This document shows, piece by piece, positions 13,744 to 14,555 of a stretch of DNA of 14,555 nt. The translations under genes were made by a program, and so were the position numbers. Each line of letters opens with the position of its first letter. The first letter of the stretch is position 1. Source of the stretch: Oscillospiraceae bacterium (GTDB lineage Bacteria > Bacillota > Clostridia > Oscillospirales > UBA929). Under the pieces are notes generated by a model that saw nothing but the letters and a program-made list of their open reading frames with translations, was not told the DNA's origin and did no database searches. The DNA lies in NCBI GenBank assembly GCA_031289065.1, contig JAITQI010000026.1, positions 1 through 14,555 on the forward strand, given 5' to 3'.

Positions 13744-13757
13744 TTCTGCCTTCCGAA
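13744..13757 (+). repeat. Two-unit heptad remnant after ftsQ
   Basis: TTCTGCC (13744) and TTCCGAA (13751) repeat the exact 12-mer found at 12815-12826 upstream of ftsQ, so ftsQ is flanked by copies. TTCCGA (13751-13756) and TCGGAA (13760-13765) also form a small hairpin with an AAG loop. Confidence 0.55.
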
Positions 13758-13931
13758 AGTCGGAACCGCTTCCGCGCCAATATTTTTCTGACCGACGTCC
13801 CGGGCGGCGCCCTCATCGCCGCCGGACCGATATACCGCTGTCAACGGCTCTGGCTGGACTGGTATGGGGCGGCCGTCGTTTTCTTTATCAACACTATTTT
13901 TCAAAACTTTGCGGAAATACGCAGGCTTCTC

Positions 13932-13960
13932 TTGACCGGGCGCAAAAAAAAAGGTATAAT
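13932..13960 (+). promoter_or_regulatory. Near-consensus sigma-A promoter for ftsZ
   Basis: TTGACC (13932-13937, 5 of 6) and TATAAT (13955-13960, 6 of 6) are separated by exactly 17 nt. The spacer includes a run of nine A. Transcription would start near 13967, giving a leader of about 260 nt before the ftsZ ATG. This suggests ftsZ is transcribed on its own as well as by read-through from ftsQ. Confidence 0.85.
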
Positions 13961-14096
13961 ATCAGAAGTGGTTTTGTCGGAGAATGTCTCGATGGAGTTG
14001 GAATAATGTTTACTTCTGCTCCGGGATAACAGCCTCGATAAAATATCAAGTCAATCACAGGGATTTTCTCCGTTTTGAGCCGTGTTCCCCCGTTCT

Positions 14097-14138
14097 ATTC
14101 GGCATTTTTCAGGTGCGCTGAAAAGGGACAAGCCGAAT
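14097..14138 (+). promoter_or_regulatory. Two-stem structured element in the ftsZ leader
   Basis: An outer perfect 7-bp stem, ATTCGGC (14097-14103) with GCCGAAT (14132-14138), encloses an inner perfect 7-bp stem, TTTTCAG (14106-14112) with CTGAAAA (14118-14124), around a GTGCG loop. An asymmetric internal loop (2 nt against 7 nt, GGGACAA) separates them. A further hairpin, GTCGC (14186-14190) with GCGAC (14198-14202), precedes the ribosome site. The remaining AT-rich gap (13766-14226) shows no gene that I can support. I do not recognise a known riboswitch. Confidence 0.5.
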
Positions 14139-14226
14139 CTGCGGCGGGACGCGAGGAATAATTCACGATACTGATGCCGTTTTCGGTCGCAGCGGCCGCG
14201 ACGGAAAAAATGGGAGGTCTCACACA

Positions 14227-14555
14227 ATGCCCTTTGAAATCGATACAGGCGGCGACAATGTAGTTGCCATCAAGGTCATCGGAGTCGGCGGCGGCGGCAA
14301 CAACGTCGTCAACCGGATGATGAACGCGGGGGTGCGCGGCGTCGAGTTTGTCGCCATCAACACTGACAAACAGGCTTTGGCCAACTCCAACGCCACCTAT
14401 AAACTCCAGATCGGCGAAAAGCTGACCGGGGGTAAGGGCGCGGGCTCCGATCCCGAAATTGGGCGTAAATCGGCCGAGGAAAACCGGGCGCAGATCTCTA
14501 AACTCCTGGAAAACACCGACATGGTCTTCATCACGGCCGGTATGGGCGGCGGCAC
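14227..14555 (+). CDS. ftsZ: Cell division GTPase FtsZ, N-terminal fragment (3' truncated by window edge)
   Basis: The first 109 complete codons encode the N-terminus of the tubulin-like GTPase that assembles the Z ring. GVGGGGNNVVNRM (nucleotide-binding T1 loop, ~19-31), EFVAINTDKQAL (45-47 NTD), GKGAGSDPEIGRKSAEE and the start of the tubulin signature GGGTG at the very edge are all present. The N-terminal extension is very short (about ten residues), as in Clostridia. The ATG at 14227 follows GGGAGG (14212-14217) at 9 nt. It lies 495 nt after ftsQ and has its own strong promoter and a long leader. Its usual membrane anchor gene ftsA is not adjacent. Confidence 0.97.
   Translation, partial: MPFEIDTGGDNVVAIKVIGVGGGGNNVVNRMMNAGVRGVEFVAINTDKQALANSNATYKLQIGEKLTGGKGAGSDPEIGRKSAEENRAQISKLLENTDMVFITAGMGGG

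Noticed and set aside
13732..14006. An open frame (frame of base 13788) runs past ftsQ to a TAA at 14004-14006, with a hydrophobic-looking stretch (WYGAAVVFFINTIF).
   Set aside because: It has no usable ATG/GTG/TTG start with a ribosome site, overlaps the ftsZ promoter, and sits where composition shifts to AT-rich. Most likely chance, although a decayed gene cannot be excluded.
13706..14029. A 107-codon ORF overlapping the ftsQ 3' end and the ftsZ promoter.
   Set aside because: Its N-terminal part is an out-of-frame shadow of the ftsQ tail, and it lacks a ribosome site and recognisable features.
13984..14121. A 45-codon ORF starting at ATG 13984 in the ftsZ leader, a possible leader peptide.
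   Set aside because: GGAGA touches the ATG with no usable spacing, codon use is unlike the neighbours, and the peptide shows no attenuation-type residue run.
1..14555. Search for mobile elements, CRISPR arrays, tRNA/rRNA genes, toxin-antitoxin or defence genes.
   Set aside because: No transposase or integrase frame, no regularly spaced direct repeats with unique spacers (the heptads have no spacers), and no cloverleaf-like gene noticed. The window is core cell-wall and division DNA.

Overview
The window is a stretch of chromosomal housekeeping DNA from a GC-rich, low-redundancy bacterium. All genes are on the + strand. It carries the end of lysA, then rsmD, coaD and a coiled-coil gene, followed by a division and cell wall (dcw) cluster: mraZ, rsmH, ftsL-like, a PASTA-containing class B PBP, murE, mraY, ftsW, murG, murA, ftsQ/divIB and the start of ftsZ. 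The gene order (mraZ to ftsL to PASTA-PBP, and murG-murA-divIB-ftsZ), the PASTA domains and the rsmD-coaD-coiled-coil neighbourhood point to Firmicutes, class Clostridia. The high GC content suggests an Oscillospirales/Ruminococcaceae-like lineage; this placement is inference. LysA and a MurE with the DNPR motif indicate meso-diaminopimelate peptidoglycan.

Layout. Bases 1-321 are the 3' end of lysA. Bases 386-1893 hold rsmD, coaD (4-nt overlap) and a coiled-coil protein, closed by a strong intrinsic terminator at 1928-1958. A perfect consensus promoter lies inside rsmD, ahead of coaD. An AT-rich gap (1894-2209) then carries a sigma-A type promoter and TGGGG repeats that look like MraZ operator boxes. 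The dcw cluster runs from 2210 to the end of the window. A second candidate promoter plus a 13-nt-arm dyad sits in front of murA. A near-perfect promoter (TTGACC-17-TATAAT) and a roughly 260-nt structured leader sit in front of ftsZ.

Together, MurA makes the first committed precursor and MurE adds meso-DAP. MraY and MurG build lipid I and lipid II. FtsW and the PBP polymerise and cross-link septal wall, FtsL and FtsQ/DivIB link them, and FtsZ positions the machine. MraZ is the probable transcriptional governor and RsmH a ribosomal RNA methylase that travels with it. murF, murD, murC, murB, ddl and ftsA are not in the window.

No defence system, mobile element, CRISPR array or novel enzyme cluster is visible. 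The most unusual thing is non-coding. Almost every spacer longer than about 30 nt contains a degenerate, pyrimidine-rich repeat with a strict 7-nt period, approximately YTCTGAC/YTCTGYC. It usually runs straight into the Shine-Dalgarno sequence of the next gene and is in a few places inverted. This is the main item for a second look.
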